Source: DAOUEO01 sp963763495 (GTDB taxonomy: Bacteria > Chloroflexota > Dehalococcoidia > DSTF01 > JALHUB01). Taken from it: a stretch of DNA of 26,621 nt. Position 1 is the first letter of the stretch. Every line of letters starts with the position of its first letter. A model generated the notes under the pieces. It saw nothing but the letters and a program-made list of their open reading frames with translations. It ran no database searches and was not told where the DNA came from. The position numbers and the translations under genes were made by a program. Positions 1-7,484 of this stretch are shown here, piece after piece. The DNA lies in NCBI GenBank assembly GCA_963763495.1, contig CAVXOY010000004.1, positions 1 to 26,621 of the forward strand. The letters run 5' to 3'.

Positions 1-118
1 GCGATGCAGGGCTCGAACCTGCGACCTTCTGTGTGTAAAGCATCTGAGCCTGAGCGCTGTGCAACAGAATTCCAACACCGCCGAGCGAAAACGCGGAACT
101 TATCAGCTCAAACTCGAG
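1..118 (-). repeat. tRNA-Val half + tail repeat, copy R1 (cut by window edge)
   Basis: The first 37 bases match the 3' half of the tRNA-Val gene at 3984-4057 exactly, running from the acceptor stem into the anticodon loop. The sequence then leaves the tRNA and follows the ~70 bp tail shared with the copies at 1333 and 3028, with a few substitutions (about 68-82) and divergence after about 109. The 5' half of a tRNA is absent, so this is not a working tRNA gene. It looks like a displaced attachment-site half. The array probably continues to the left of the window. Confidence 0.85.
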
Positions 119-277
119 GCCTCTTTTCTAGGCGCAGAGCTGGAAGGCAGCCAGTAGCTTGACGGGCGAAGGGCCCGGGACAATACTGGACGCGTGAAGA
201 CGGACTCCGGGTCGAGGTGGAAGACTAGCGGGCCAGCAGGACTCAGCTTAAACATGCAAGAGGAGAGAGGCGGCACC
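119..277. other. non-coding stretch after repeat R1
   Basis: No convincing gene, hairpin or promoter is seen. An in-frame extension of the aminotransferase reading frame runs back to about 194, but the ribosome binding site at 261-269 favours the ATG at 278. Confidence 0.4.
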
Positions 278-1251
278 ATGGATATCATCCCGGTCGGCGA
301 GATCATGTGGAGTGACCCGGAGCATGCACGGCGCGCCCACGACCCTGCCTACGCTCTCGGTTCGGCCTACGTCATCATTCACTTCTGCCCGCTGACAGAG
401 GCCGCCGTCCCGATTGTCGACTCGGGTTCATGCACGCCGACGCCGTGTACGATGTGGTAAGCGTTAGCCGGGGCGCCTTCTTCCGGCTTGAACGACACCG
501 AGGCGCGCTTTCGCGCGGTCCTTGCCGCGGTGCGGGTGCGCAACCCGTTGGCAGCGACGAGGAGGCCGAGATCCTCCACAAACTAGTTGCGCTCACGGGT
601 CTGCGCGACGCCTATGTCTGGTGGGCGGTGACTCGCGGTCGCCGCCGCTCGGACGCGCGGAGAGATCGACGCGGGAAGTTCGAGAATCGCTTCTTCGCCT
701 TCGTGGTGCCGTTCGTCTTCGTCGCCGACGACGTTCAGCGCAGCCGCGGCTCGATCTCGTGCCGGGAGCGGATTCGCATCTCGCCGCGTGCCGTCGACCC
801 GACTGCCAAGAACTTCCACTGGCTCGACATGCAAATGGCGCTTTTCGAGGCGGGCGATCGCGGGGCCGAGTGGGCAGTGCTCACCGACGAGGCCGGGTGG
901 CTCACCGAAGCGGTCGCCGCGAACATATTCGCGGTGATCGATGGTGTCGTCGTGACTCCGGACTCGGGCTGTCTCGAAGGCATCACGCGGCAGAGTGTCT
1001 TCGACCTGTGCGACGAACTCGGTCTTCCGTGGAAAGCTAGGCGGCTGCACGCGGACGAACTCGCCGGCGCGCAGGAGGTCTTCATAACCACCACGGCCGG
1101 CAGTGTGATGCCGGTGCGGAGTGTGGACGGAGACCTGGTAGCGGGGCGTGATGGCCCGGGAGAGGTCTCGGTCCGGTTGCACAACGCCTACTGGGAGAAG
1201 CGCTGGGCGGGATGGGACGCGACACCTGTCCGCTACGATGTGGTGCCCTGA
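278..1251 (+). CDS. class IV aminotransferase (frameshifted)
   Basis: PLP-dependent fold type IV aminotransferase, related to branched-chain and D-amino-acid aminotransferases; the substrate cannot be told. The ATG at 278 follows an AGGAGAG site. The family's N-terminal PIVDSG is in one frame, and the FMHADAVYDVV block that should follow it is one base out of frame (break near 427). Two compensating breaks follow near 493 and 548, since DTEARFRAVLAAVRVRNP lies in the other frame, and the GRRRSDARRDRRG stretch (about 625-680) may hide another. From about 690 the frame is clean. It contains the likely PLP lysine in AKNFHWLD (codon 808-810) and the phosphate-binding and C-terminal signature with EAVAANIF and LEGITRQSVFDL. 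Restored length is about 324 residues, normal for the family. It is the cargo between tRNA-half repeats R1 and R2. Breaks could be sequencing indels or genuine decay; the conserved residues in every frame argue that any decay is recent. Confidence 0.8.
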
Positions 1252-1332
1252 GAGAGAATAGGGCTGAAGGAGCTCGGTGAGAAGAGAAACCGAGACAGTT
1301 ATCGTCTCGATCTCGTACCTAGGATTGGTCGT

Positions 1333-1452
1333 GGTGGGCGATGCAGGGCTCGAACCTGCGACCTTCTGTGTGTAAAGCATCTGAGCCTGAGCGCTGTGCA
1401 ACAGATTCAACACCCCTGAGCGAAAACGCGGAACTTATCAGCTCTAACTGAA
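1333..1452 (-). repeat. tRNA-Val half + tail repeat, copy R2
   Basis: Bases 1333-1376 are identical over 44 positions to 3982-4025, the tRNA-Val 3' end through the anticodon loop. From 1377 the sequence departs from the tRNA and follows the tail shared with R1 and R3 up to about 1452. The tail includes a short CTGT/ACAG inverted repeat. This copy separates the aminotransferase cargo from the beta-propeller cargo. It is read as a recombination half-site left by integration at the tRNA. Confidence 0.9.
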
Positions 1453-1505
1453 CGGCTGGAGCTGGCCTGCGACGGCACATCCTCGAGGGGCCTGGTTGAC
1501 AGCCG

Positions 1506-1514
1506 TGATAGAAT
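1506..1514 (+). promoter_or_regulatory. candidate extended -10 promoter
   Basis: TGATAGAAT fits an extended -10 element (TGn plus TAGAAT), 71 bp upstream of the ATG at 1585. A TTGACA at 1496-1501 lies only 7 bp before the hexamer, too close to act as its -35 box. The site lies just past the end of repeat R2, so this cargo may carry its own promoter. Confidence 0.4.
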
Positions 1515-1584
1515 GAAAATCCCGTTAGCGCCCAATCCTTGGGACATAATTCCTCACATCAATAAGCAAAAGGAGGGAACCCTG

Positions 1585-2984
1585 ATGAGATCGCTTAGAA
1601 GAAGTCTCGTCGTGGCTATAACGGCCGCTACCGTCGTCCTGGTTGGGGCTATGACGCTTGGAGGGCGGAGCAGTGGAGCGGTGCCAATCGTCCAATCCGA
1701 AAGTTGTCCGGCTTTAGCCACGTGGCCGATCTTCATCCCTGCGACGGGCGCACCTCTTAACGACGTGCATTTCGACAACAATTGCACGCACGTCTACGCC
1801 TCTAGCCCTGGCCAGAACCGGATCGAGGTTCTATCGCTGGAGACGCTGTCGCTGGAGACGCCCATTCAGGTTGGTTCCGCTCCAATGGGATTCGATATCA
1901 CCCCTGATGGAGTCACGATGTATGTGGCAAACTCCGGCGGGACGAACATATCCGTCGTTGATGTGGCAGGAAAGGTGGAACTGCGGAAGATAACAGTTCC
2001 GCCCACGACCCTAGATGACACACCATGGTCAATTGCGATCGCCAACAACGGCAAGGCCCTCTTCACGACTCATTATGGCGGTTCAGGCCAAGTCCCCCTC
2101 CGGGAGCTGGACTTGGCTAGCGAAGACATGGTGGCGCGAGGGTCAACCACAGAGAGGTCTTGGGTAGTAGCACTTGCTGGTCGGACCAAAGATCGGCATT
2201 GTGCAAGCGAATACCTCGGCGGGCCCAGTCAGCCTTTATGATGCTGCCACCGACTCCTTCCCAGAAAGCGGTTCGCTGGGAGCGTATGGCTACAAGGGCT
2301 ACATCGCCTCGGATGCCTCTGCATCAAAGTTCCTCGTCGCTTCGGGTACTGGGCCGACGTATTTGTTGGACTCACACCTGGATATTCTGGGGACGATTTC
2401 GGGAAACGGGTACGGCGTTGCCATGAAGCCGGACGGCAGCTACGGCTATCGAGTGCGCAGCGAAGGAGTCGAGATACTAGACTTGGCGACTCTCCTGCCG
2501 AAAGGTGTGATACCGATAGGGGATACTCCCGTCGGTTTCCACCCGGCGAGCTTTCCTGCGCGGATGGCTATGAGCCATGACGGCTCTCTCCTGGCGATTG
2601 TGACTAAGCATGGCCTTCTCGATCGTTCCTGCACTCACGGAGATCCCGCCCACGGCAACACCAACACAGACTCCGGTCCACACCGCGACGCCAACTCCTA
2701 CGGCTACTCCTACCCCGATTGCCCCTACGCCGACAAGCTCGGGAAAACCACAGAATCTGTTTGGCTACAAAGGAAGCGTCCAGTTTTCCGCTGGTCCTGA
2801 AGCTGGTGCAACCGTGCGATTTGACCGTCGCCTGCGTTCTGCCAAATATACTGTGCTTCTCACACCCGTACAGCGCCAGTGCCAGCCTGTGGTTACCTCG
2901 AAGTCGACGGCAGGGTTTGCGTTCTCCTGTTCTGGGAGCGGGGGAAGTGTCGATTGGGTCGTGTTGACGGACCCTGGTGGTTGA
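1585..2984 (+). CDS. secreted YVTN-type beta-propeller protein (frameshifted)
   Basis: The ATG at 1585 follows AAAGGAGGG, which places the signal peptide (MRSLRRSLVVAITAATVVLV) at the very N-terminus; an earlier in-frame ATG at 1513 has no such site. The following ~320 residues contain YVTN/WD-like blades (GFDITPDGVTMYVANSG, VAMKPDGSYGYRV, MAMSHDGSLLAIV). Next comes a Thr-Pro-rich linker (about 2640-2740), typical of a flexible cell-surface spacer. The C-terminal domain of ~80 residues (VQFSAGPEAGATVRFDR to VDWVVL) recalls small beta-sandwich tail domains, but I cannot name it. Frame breaks lie near 2165 and 2605; otherwise the reading is continuous, about 466 residues. It is cargo between repeats R2 and R3 and probably exported; its ligand is unknown. 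Confidence 0.75.
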
Positions 2985-3027
2985 CTGCGTCGGGCGGACA
3001 CGCAGGCCCATAACCAGCCGGCGGTGT

Positions 3028-3146
3028 GGTGGGCGATGCAGGGCTCGACCTGCGACCTTCTGTGTGTAAAGCATCTGAGGCTGAGCGCTGTGCAACAGAA
3101 TCAGCACCCCTGAGCGAAAACGCAGAACTTATCAGCTCTAACTGAA
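3028..3146 (-). repeat. tRNA-Val half + tail repeat, copy R3
   Basis: Same composition as R2: the tRNA-Val 3' half at 3028-3070, with one base missing in the T-loop region (CTCGACC for CTCGAACC), then the shared tail to about 3146 with a handful of substitutions. The damage to the T-loop shows it cannot act as a tRNA. It separates the beta-propeller cargo from the GYD cargo. Confidence 0.9.
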
Positions 3147-3307
3147 GGCCCTAAGCCGGTCGTATCCGCAAGAATCGGCCATCGCATCGAGCGGAGCTTC
3201 TCTCGCAAGCCCTACCGAGTCCGCCAACGCGTTCTGCAGTCGCCTTCTCTTACTGGTCCGGACATGCAGCCCGGGGTAAAGGTTCAAAGCTGGAATCTCA
3301 GTGGATG

Positions 3308-3601
3308 CTATCCAACCTTCTCTATGATCTGCTTCATCTCCTCCTTGTTGAACGCCCGAAGCGTCTGCGTGGTCGCGTTCCCCACACGTGCGACGCCGAG
3401 CAGCGCTGACGTGACGGTCTCGTCGTCCGGAGCTTCGGCCAGGACAAAGCCGTCGAACTGACCAAGTGTCCACATGAAGGCTATGACCTTCCCCCCGCGC
3501 CTCTCGATATCGGCCTCAAAGCCCTTAGCGCGTTCGACGGCCCCGTCCGCGTTCTTCGCTCCTTGTTCCGTCCATTTCCAGAGCGTCAAGTAGGTTGGCA
3601 T
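3308..3601 (-). CDS. GYD-domain protein
   Basis: A 97-residue protein matching the GYD family (small alpha/beta-barrel dimer proteins; function not established). It begins MPTYLTLWKWTEQG and has the family's pattern: a short N-terminal strand, a helix with AKGFEADIERRGGKV, FMWTLGQFDGFVLAEAPDDE (the position of the G-x-Y/F-D signature), and a final amphipathic helix ending MKQIIEKVG. The start at 3601 is supported by GAGGAGGAG 7-8 bases upstream. Unlike its neighbours it is intact. It is the cargo between R3 and the tRNA-Val gene and reads in the same direction as the tRNA. Confidence 0.85.
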   Translation of the reverse strand: MPTYLTLWKWTEQGAKNADGAVERAKGFEADIERRGGKVIAFMWTLGQFDGFVLAEAPDDETVTSALLGVARVGNATTQTLRAFNKEEMKQIIEKVG

Positions 3602-3902
3602 CTTGCTCTCCTCCTCGTTAGGCGCTACTCGGCCATGGGGAGCAACTCAACCTCATGTGCCGGCAACGCCTCATGAACACCAACATACTAGGCGCGCCAT
3701 GTGCAACAATTGTGATCGCGGAGATCAGCAGCATGAAGGCCGCGTGAAGGAATTAAGCCGGAGTGTCAGGCACCGCGAGTCGCCTTGCTTGTAGGAAAGA
3801 CTATCGGTCTAGCCGCCGTTGCACACGTAGCGATCGCGGGCATGCGTTCACAGCGAAAGGAGTCAGTGCCCAGCGCCAGCGCGCCGTCGCCGCTATCCAG
3901 GT
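3602..3902. other. gene-free stretch upstream of the GYD gene
   Basis: Apart from the GYD ribosome binding site at 3608-3616, I see no gene, clear promoter or hairpin. Short open frames exist on both strands but have no recognisable protein character. Confidence 0.4.
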
Positions 3903-3924
3903 GGTGGGCGATGCAGGGCTCGAA
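3903..3924 (-). repeat. short decayed tRNA-Val 3' end (R4)
   Basis: Twenty-two bases equal the tRNA-Val acceptor end and half of the T-arm (same as 3982-4003). They then diverge at once (TCCACG in place of CCTGCG), so the T-stem cannot form. It lies about 60 bp from the intact tRNA, on its 3' side, and lacks the shared tail. It is probably the eroded remnant of a further displaced half-site. Confidence 0.7.
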
Positions 3925-3983
3925 TCCACGCGGCGGACCTTCGGCCTGCTTGCTTCTCGTGAGGTTGATGGGGATTGGGCGGG

Positions 3984-4057
3984 TGGGCGATGCAGGGCTC
4001 GAACCTGCGACCTTCTGTGTGTAAAACAGACGCTCTAGCCAACTGAGCTAATCGCCC
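3984..4057 (-). tRNA. tRNA-Val (anticodon TAC)
   Basis: A full cloverleaf reads on the minus strand from 4057. It has a 7-bp acceptor stem GGGCGAT/ATCGCCC, a D-arm with TAGCTCAGTTGG, a TCTGT/ACAGA anticodon stem around a TTTACAC loop (anticodon TAC, Val), and a T-arm GCAGG-GTTCGAG-type loop-CCTGC. The discriminator is A, and the genomic bases after it read CCC, so the CCA end is not encoded. Its 3' half is repeated four more times to the left, which marks it as an integration target. Confidence 0.96.
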
Positions 4058-4447
4058 CCGTTGCTCATCCTTCACCTAAGCGAGGCGCTTGGATCGTATC
4101 GAAAAGCCTCCTGCCCCGTCAAGACGCCGGCGCTGCGCCCTCGAAATGCCGCCACCCCCTTCCCAAAGCAACGGATAGCACCACAAGCGGCTGCCCCAGG
4201 CGCGGCTCTTGACATATAGGTGTATAATTACAGATGGTGGCCTAGTATTACTGCTTGTTCAACGCTCCGCTAGCGAGGGGGAGCTGCGACAGATGGTGGG
4301 GCTGTCCATGGCAAGCAATTATTCCTTAGTCCTGTTTGTCCAAAACGAGGCTGACTCCTTGGTCGGCCTTTGCCTTTTCTTGACCCCGTCAACCATTGTT
4401 GTGACAAGGGCCCACGAGGCCCCGTAGTGAACGCGCCGCCGGCAACG
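4058..4447. other. intergenic region upstream of the first surface-protein gene
   Basis: No credible gene. TTGACA (4209-4214) and TATAAT (4223-4228) occur only 8 bp apart, so they do not form a normal sigma70 promoter, although the TATAAT could serve alone. Bases 4430-4453 can form a GC-rich hairpin (GCCGC/GCGGC) just ahead of the conserved leader element. Confidence 0.4.
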
Positions 4448-4561
4448 AGCGGCTCAGAAAGGGGGAGAGCGAGTCTGAGAAAACACCCACAAAGCCCGAA
4501 CTAGGCACCAACAATTGTACCAACCGTCCCTCGCCAACCTCATTTTGGTCCTTTAAGGAGG
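4448..4561 (+). promoter_or_regulatory. conserved 5' leader of surface-protein gene 1
   Basis: Three blocks match the leader of the paralog at 7485 in the same order. These are AGCGGCTCAGAAAGGGGGAGA (4448-4468, one difference), CTAGGCACCAA (4501-4511, one difference), and CGTCCCTCGCCAA (4525-4537, identical), followed by the ribosome binding site AAGGAGG (4555-4561). The sequence between blocks is not conserved. A GC hairpin precedes the first block in both copies. It does not fit a riboswitch class I can name. Confidence 0.55.
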
Positions 4562-4568
4562 ATGTCAG

Positions 4569-6749
4569 ATGAAGGTTAGAGTATCCTTAATCGGATTAGT
4601 GGCTGTAGCATTAGCGCTCGCCCTGCTTGGGGTATTCAACAGCGCGAGACCTACCAACGCCATTCTACCCCAACCCATCCAGCCCTTTGGCCCCGACGAC
4701 AAGGGGGGAATCAGCACCACCCAGCTAGGCCAGGGCGTGCTCAACTACACGGTCACCGAGATCATCCAGGGTGAGCGTGTCGGCCTGCCCTGGATCTACA
4801 GCGGCGGCGGCTGGGGCATGAACATCGACGCCGACATCGCCGATGGGACCAACGTCGGCACTGTCACCTCCAGTATCGACGCTCTGTGTGACGGCGGCGT
4901 GGACATCCTCGCCAAGTCCTGCCAGTCCCCCGACTCCCTATGACCTGGTTCGAGAGGACGACGGCGGTAGGCGGCACCCCTGAAGAGTACCTGATAAAGA
5001 TCGTGCCGCCGTTCCCCTGGCTGCTCCGCCACCGCGCCGACATCACCAACCTCTGGCTGTTCGGTATCGGTAGCCTACGCCACGATCAACGTTCTGAACA
5101 CCGTTTACACCAGCGTTCCCTTCTCGCCCGTCGGGGACCTTCGTCGCGACCACCAAGCTCGGTGGCAGCCCGGCCTTCCCCAGCCCGGCCGGTGCGATCT
5201 GTCTGGATAGCCCGCAGTCCAGCACCTCCATAACCGGCGTCGCCGGAGACGCCCGTGTACAGCACGCCGCCTCTTGCCGGCGCTGACGTCAGACGCTGAC
5301 GGCCTGGACGACAACAGCGGCCTCTACCCCCGCTGGACCGCCTTCCAGAACGCCAACCGTCGGCCGGGCGATTCCCGCAAGCCGTACGAGAGCCCGCCCA
5401 GCATCGCCTCCGACACCGACTACGTCGAGCGCACAATCGACCTCCAGTGCTACTGGCTCGACGACGACGGCACGCGCGGCACGTGCGACCCCGACAGCCA
5501 TCGGCTACATCTCCGCAGACGAGAGCCTGCACGACGCCGACATGCCGGCAGGCATTGACGCCGACGGTGACTGCCTGGCCAACGCGGCCGCCGCCCAGCC
5601 GGGACAGCCCACTGACGCCGACGATTCGCTGAACGGGACTGCTGTGTCCGGTCCTGCCCTACAGCGAAGCGCCCAACCTGATCCAGTACGACACCGCCGC
5701 CGACAAGGACTGCGACGGCCTGGTGGACGGCATCGAGGTGGCCTGGGGCTCCAACCCGACGGTCGCCGACACCGACGGTGACGGCGCCACCGACTTCGTC
5801 GAGATGTTCCAGCTTCACCAACCCGACCGTGCAGGACACGGACGGTGACGGTGCTCCTCGACAAGCCGGACGACGACTACATTGCCGCCGCTGCCGGCGC
5901 CGCTGAGGCGACGAGGCGGTGAACGCCGACGACAACTGCCCGTCCGTCGCCAACGCCGACCAGGCGAACAACGACGGCAAGCGCCGCGACAACGGCAGCG
6001 TTGTCCCCGGCGTCTGGGCCAGCAACCCCAACCAGGACAAGATGGGTGACGCCTGCGACCCGGACGACGACAACGACTTGGCGGTCGACGTCGCTGAGCT
6101 GGCGAGGGAAGACCCTCCGGGAACGCCCGATCCCACTAACCCGCTCGTCGCCGACAGCGACGGTGACCGCTGCATTGACGGTGTTGAGGGTTACTTGGGC
6201 AAGGACCCGACGAACGCTGCCTCCAAGTGCCCGGCTACCCTGAGCGCGGCAACCAGCTCAAGTTCTTCCGCGCCTGCCGCTGGAACGTGCCGCCGAACGG
6301 CTACGACGGCGGGACTGTGGGATGCCGAGTACGACGGCACCGACGACGACGTTGAGTGGGACCCCGACGGTGACGGGGTGGTCTGCCAGACCGGCACCAC
6401 CGTTACCGACACCGACAACGACAACGGGACGGGCACCGGCGCCCTGGCGCCCGTTGAGATCGCCGACAACGTCGAGATCAAGGGCTACGGCACGATGCCC
6501 GCCAACAAGGACACCGACGGTGACGGCTGCCAGGACTGGATCGAGATCGTCGACGTCAACGGCAACCGCTCCGCCGAGATCCTGGACGTTCTGTTCGTCG
6601 CCAAGAGGGCGCTGGGAGTGGATCCTGCCCCGGGCTCCGACATTGTCTTGGACATCGACAAGAACGGTTCTGTCACCATCCTCGACGCCTTGGTTGCGGC
6701 CAAGAACTCGAGCCTGGTGAAGTCCAACACCTGCACGTCAGAGGGATAG
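4569..6749 (+). CDS. secreted Ca2+-binding repeat protein with dockerin-like C-terminus, paralog 1 (frameshifted)
   Basis: The start at 4569 follows AAGGAGG. A signal peptide (MKVRVSLIGLVAVALALALLG, with Ala-rich cleavage region) leads into an ~170-residue N-terminal domain shared with the paralog at 7485 (PQPIQPFGP, TTQLG, DIADGTNVGTV, IDALCDGGVDILA, ERTTAV, LLRHRADITN). The middle has GLYPRWTAFQ and ESPPSIASDT blocks. Thrombospondin-type-3-like acidic repeats follow (DSDGDRCIDGVEGY, DTDGDGATDFVEMFQ, GDACDPDDDND). The C-terminus has two EF-hand-like loops, DVNGNRSAEILD and DIDKNGSVTILD, spaced as in type I dockerin repeats. At least eight frame breaks lie between 4925 and 6310; the last ~440 bases are clean. 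Restored length is about 725 residues. The role is probably structural or adhesive at the cell surface; no partner cohesin is visible. Confidence 0.75.
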
Positions 6750-6766
6750 AAGTAGAATCAAGTAGA

Positions 6767-6790
6767 GGACTGGCCTCTTTGAGGCCGGCC
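6767..6790 (+). other. 3' UTR hairpin 1, paralog 1
   Basis: CTGGCCTC and GAGGCCGG form an 8-bp stem (one G-U pair) around TTT, 20 bp after the stop codon. The copy after the second paralog has a different sequence but the same fold. Confidence 0.6.
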
Positions 6791-6813
6791 TAAGGGAAGA
6801 GCAAAAAGAATAC

Positions 6814-6857
6814 GGTACCGCCCGGCAATCCCCCTCGGGGGTGAGCCGGGCGGTACC
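6814..6857 (+). terminator. long GC-rich hairpin after paralog 1
   Basis: GGTACCGCCCGGC and GCCGGGCGGTACC form a perfect 13-bp stem, with an inner CCCCC-TC-GGGGG hairpin inside the loop. It ends the transcript of the first surface-protein gene in position, but no run of T follows, so it may act as a processing or stability element as much as an intrinsic terminator. Confidence 0.6.
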
Positions 6858-6959
6858 TGGGCTGTTCGCGGCTGCCTCTTGTCCTGACAGTCGCGAATCG
6901 TGGCCCTTGTGTGGTTTTCGCCGTCATCGACGGCGAGCCGCTTCTGACAGTCGGAGGAA

Positions 6960-6988
6960 TTGCCTTAAGGCGCATGTCGCTGTAGCCT
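6960..6988 (+). promoter_or_regulatory. relic promoter, copy 1
   Basis: TTGCCT (6960-6965), a 17-bp spacer and TAGCCT (6983-6988) follow GGAGGAA. The same layout occurs before the MFS gene at 11131-11160. Here no MFS gene follows; about 50 bp later the truncated GH38-like start appears. Confidence 0.4.
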
Positions 6989-7034
6989 ATCGGAAAGCGT
7001 TTTCCCCGTTAAGGGCAAGAGTGGAGGCTCGGCC

Positions 7035-7175
7035 ATGATGAGGGGGAACCGGCTGCCGGCGCTATGTGTGGTGCTAGAGTCCTCTTGGGACTCCTCGTCC
7101 TCTCTCGTCTTCCTTCCTCCGTTGGACTACCGGGAGCGGCGGATGCGGTCGCGTCCTGAAGAGAGACCGCTGTCA
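7035..7175 (+). pseudogene. truncated 5' end of a GH38-like gene (remnant)
   Basis: The upstream site TGGAGGCTCGGCC and the start ATGATGAGG match those of the GH38-like gene at 12608, and the first residues are alike (MMRGNRLPAL against MMRNDRLPAL). Similarity continues, with substitutions, to about 7175 (GAAGAGAGACCGC against CGAGAGGGACCGC) and then stops. The open frame runs on to 7328 without any GH38 character. The catalytic part is missing, so this is taken as the stump of a duplicated gene. Confidence 0.6.
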
Positions 7176-7368
7176 AGCCCTGGTCGTTCCCCGCGCTTAT
7201 TCTGCTATTCTCCATCCTCAGATCGAGACCGGTCGTCTGGGCCGGCCCTTGCCTTTCCAATCTCCGTTCACCTCCGGGCGACATGCACCCGCCCGGCATG
7301 TCTTGCCGTCGAGGCATGGTTGTCATGAGGGTCTTCGAGACCTCGTAGTCAAGGTGCCGCTGGGAAAA
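7176..7368. other. gene-free stretch before the second surface-protein leader
   Basis: No recognisable gene. A small hairpin CCGCT/AGCGG (about 7357-7373) sits directly before the conserved leader block, in the same place as the GC hairpin before the first paralog. No promoter with good boxes could be picked out. Confidence 0.35.
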
Positions 7369-7476
7369 AGCGGCTGAGAAAGGGGGAGATTAGGGCTAAC
7401 GACAAACCATTAGCAGGATTCTAGCTAGGCGCCAAATCGTCCCTCGCCAAACCAAATCTTTACCGTATCAAGGAGG
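7369..7476 (+). promoter_or_regulatory. conserved 5' leader of surface-protein gene 2
   Basis: Carries the same three blocks as 4448-4561: AGCGGCTGAGAAAGGGGGAG (7369-7388), CTAGGCGCCAA (7425-7435) and CGTCCCTCGCCAA (7438-7450), then AAGGAGG (7470-7476). The conserved distance from the last block to the start suggests a leader with a regulatory or translational role. Confidence 0.55.
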
Positions 7477-7484
7477 ATGCCAAG

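Noticed and set aside
583..1413. Long minus-strand open frame over the aminotransferase
   Set aside because: It is the mirror of the real gene, begins inside the tRNA-half repeat, and has no protein family character.
1..4057. CRISPR array
   Set aside because: The repeats are ~120 bp, contain tRNA sequence and are separated by whole genes, not by short spacers.
1..4057. Classical integron attC array
   Set aside because: The repeats are tRNA-derived and lack the paired R/L boxes of attC sites; no intI is present.
4209..4228. TTGACA and TATAAT as a promoter
   Set aside because: The two boxes are only 8 bp apart, against the needed 16-18 bp. The TATAAT alone could act, but evidence is thin.
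4209..4427. Open frame of 72 codons upstream of surface-protein gene 1
   Set aside because: It would start at a TTG inside a TTGACA box, has no ribosome binding site, and has no recognisable domain.
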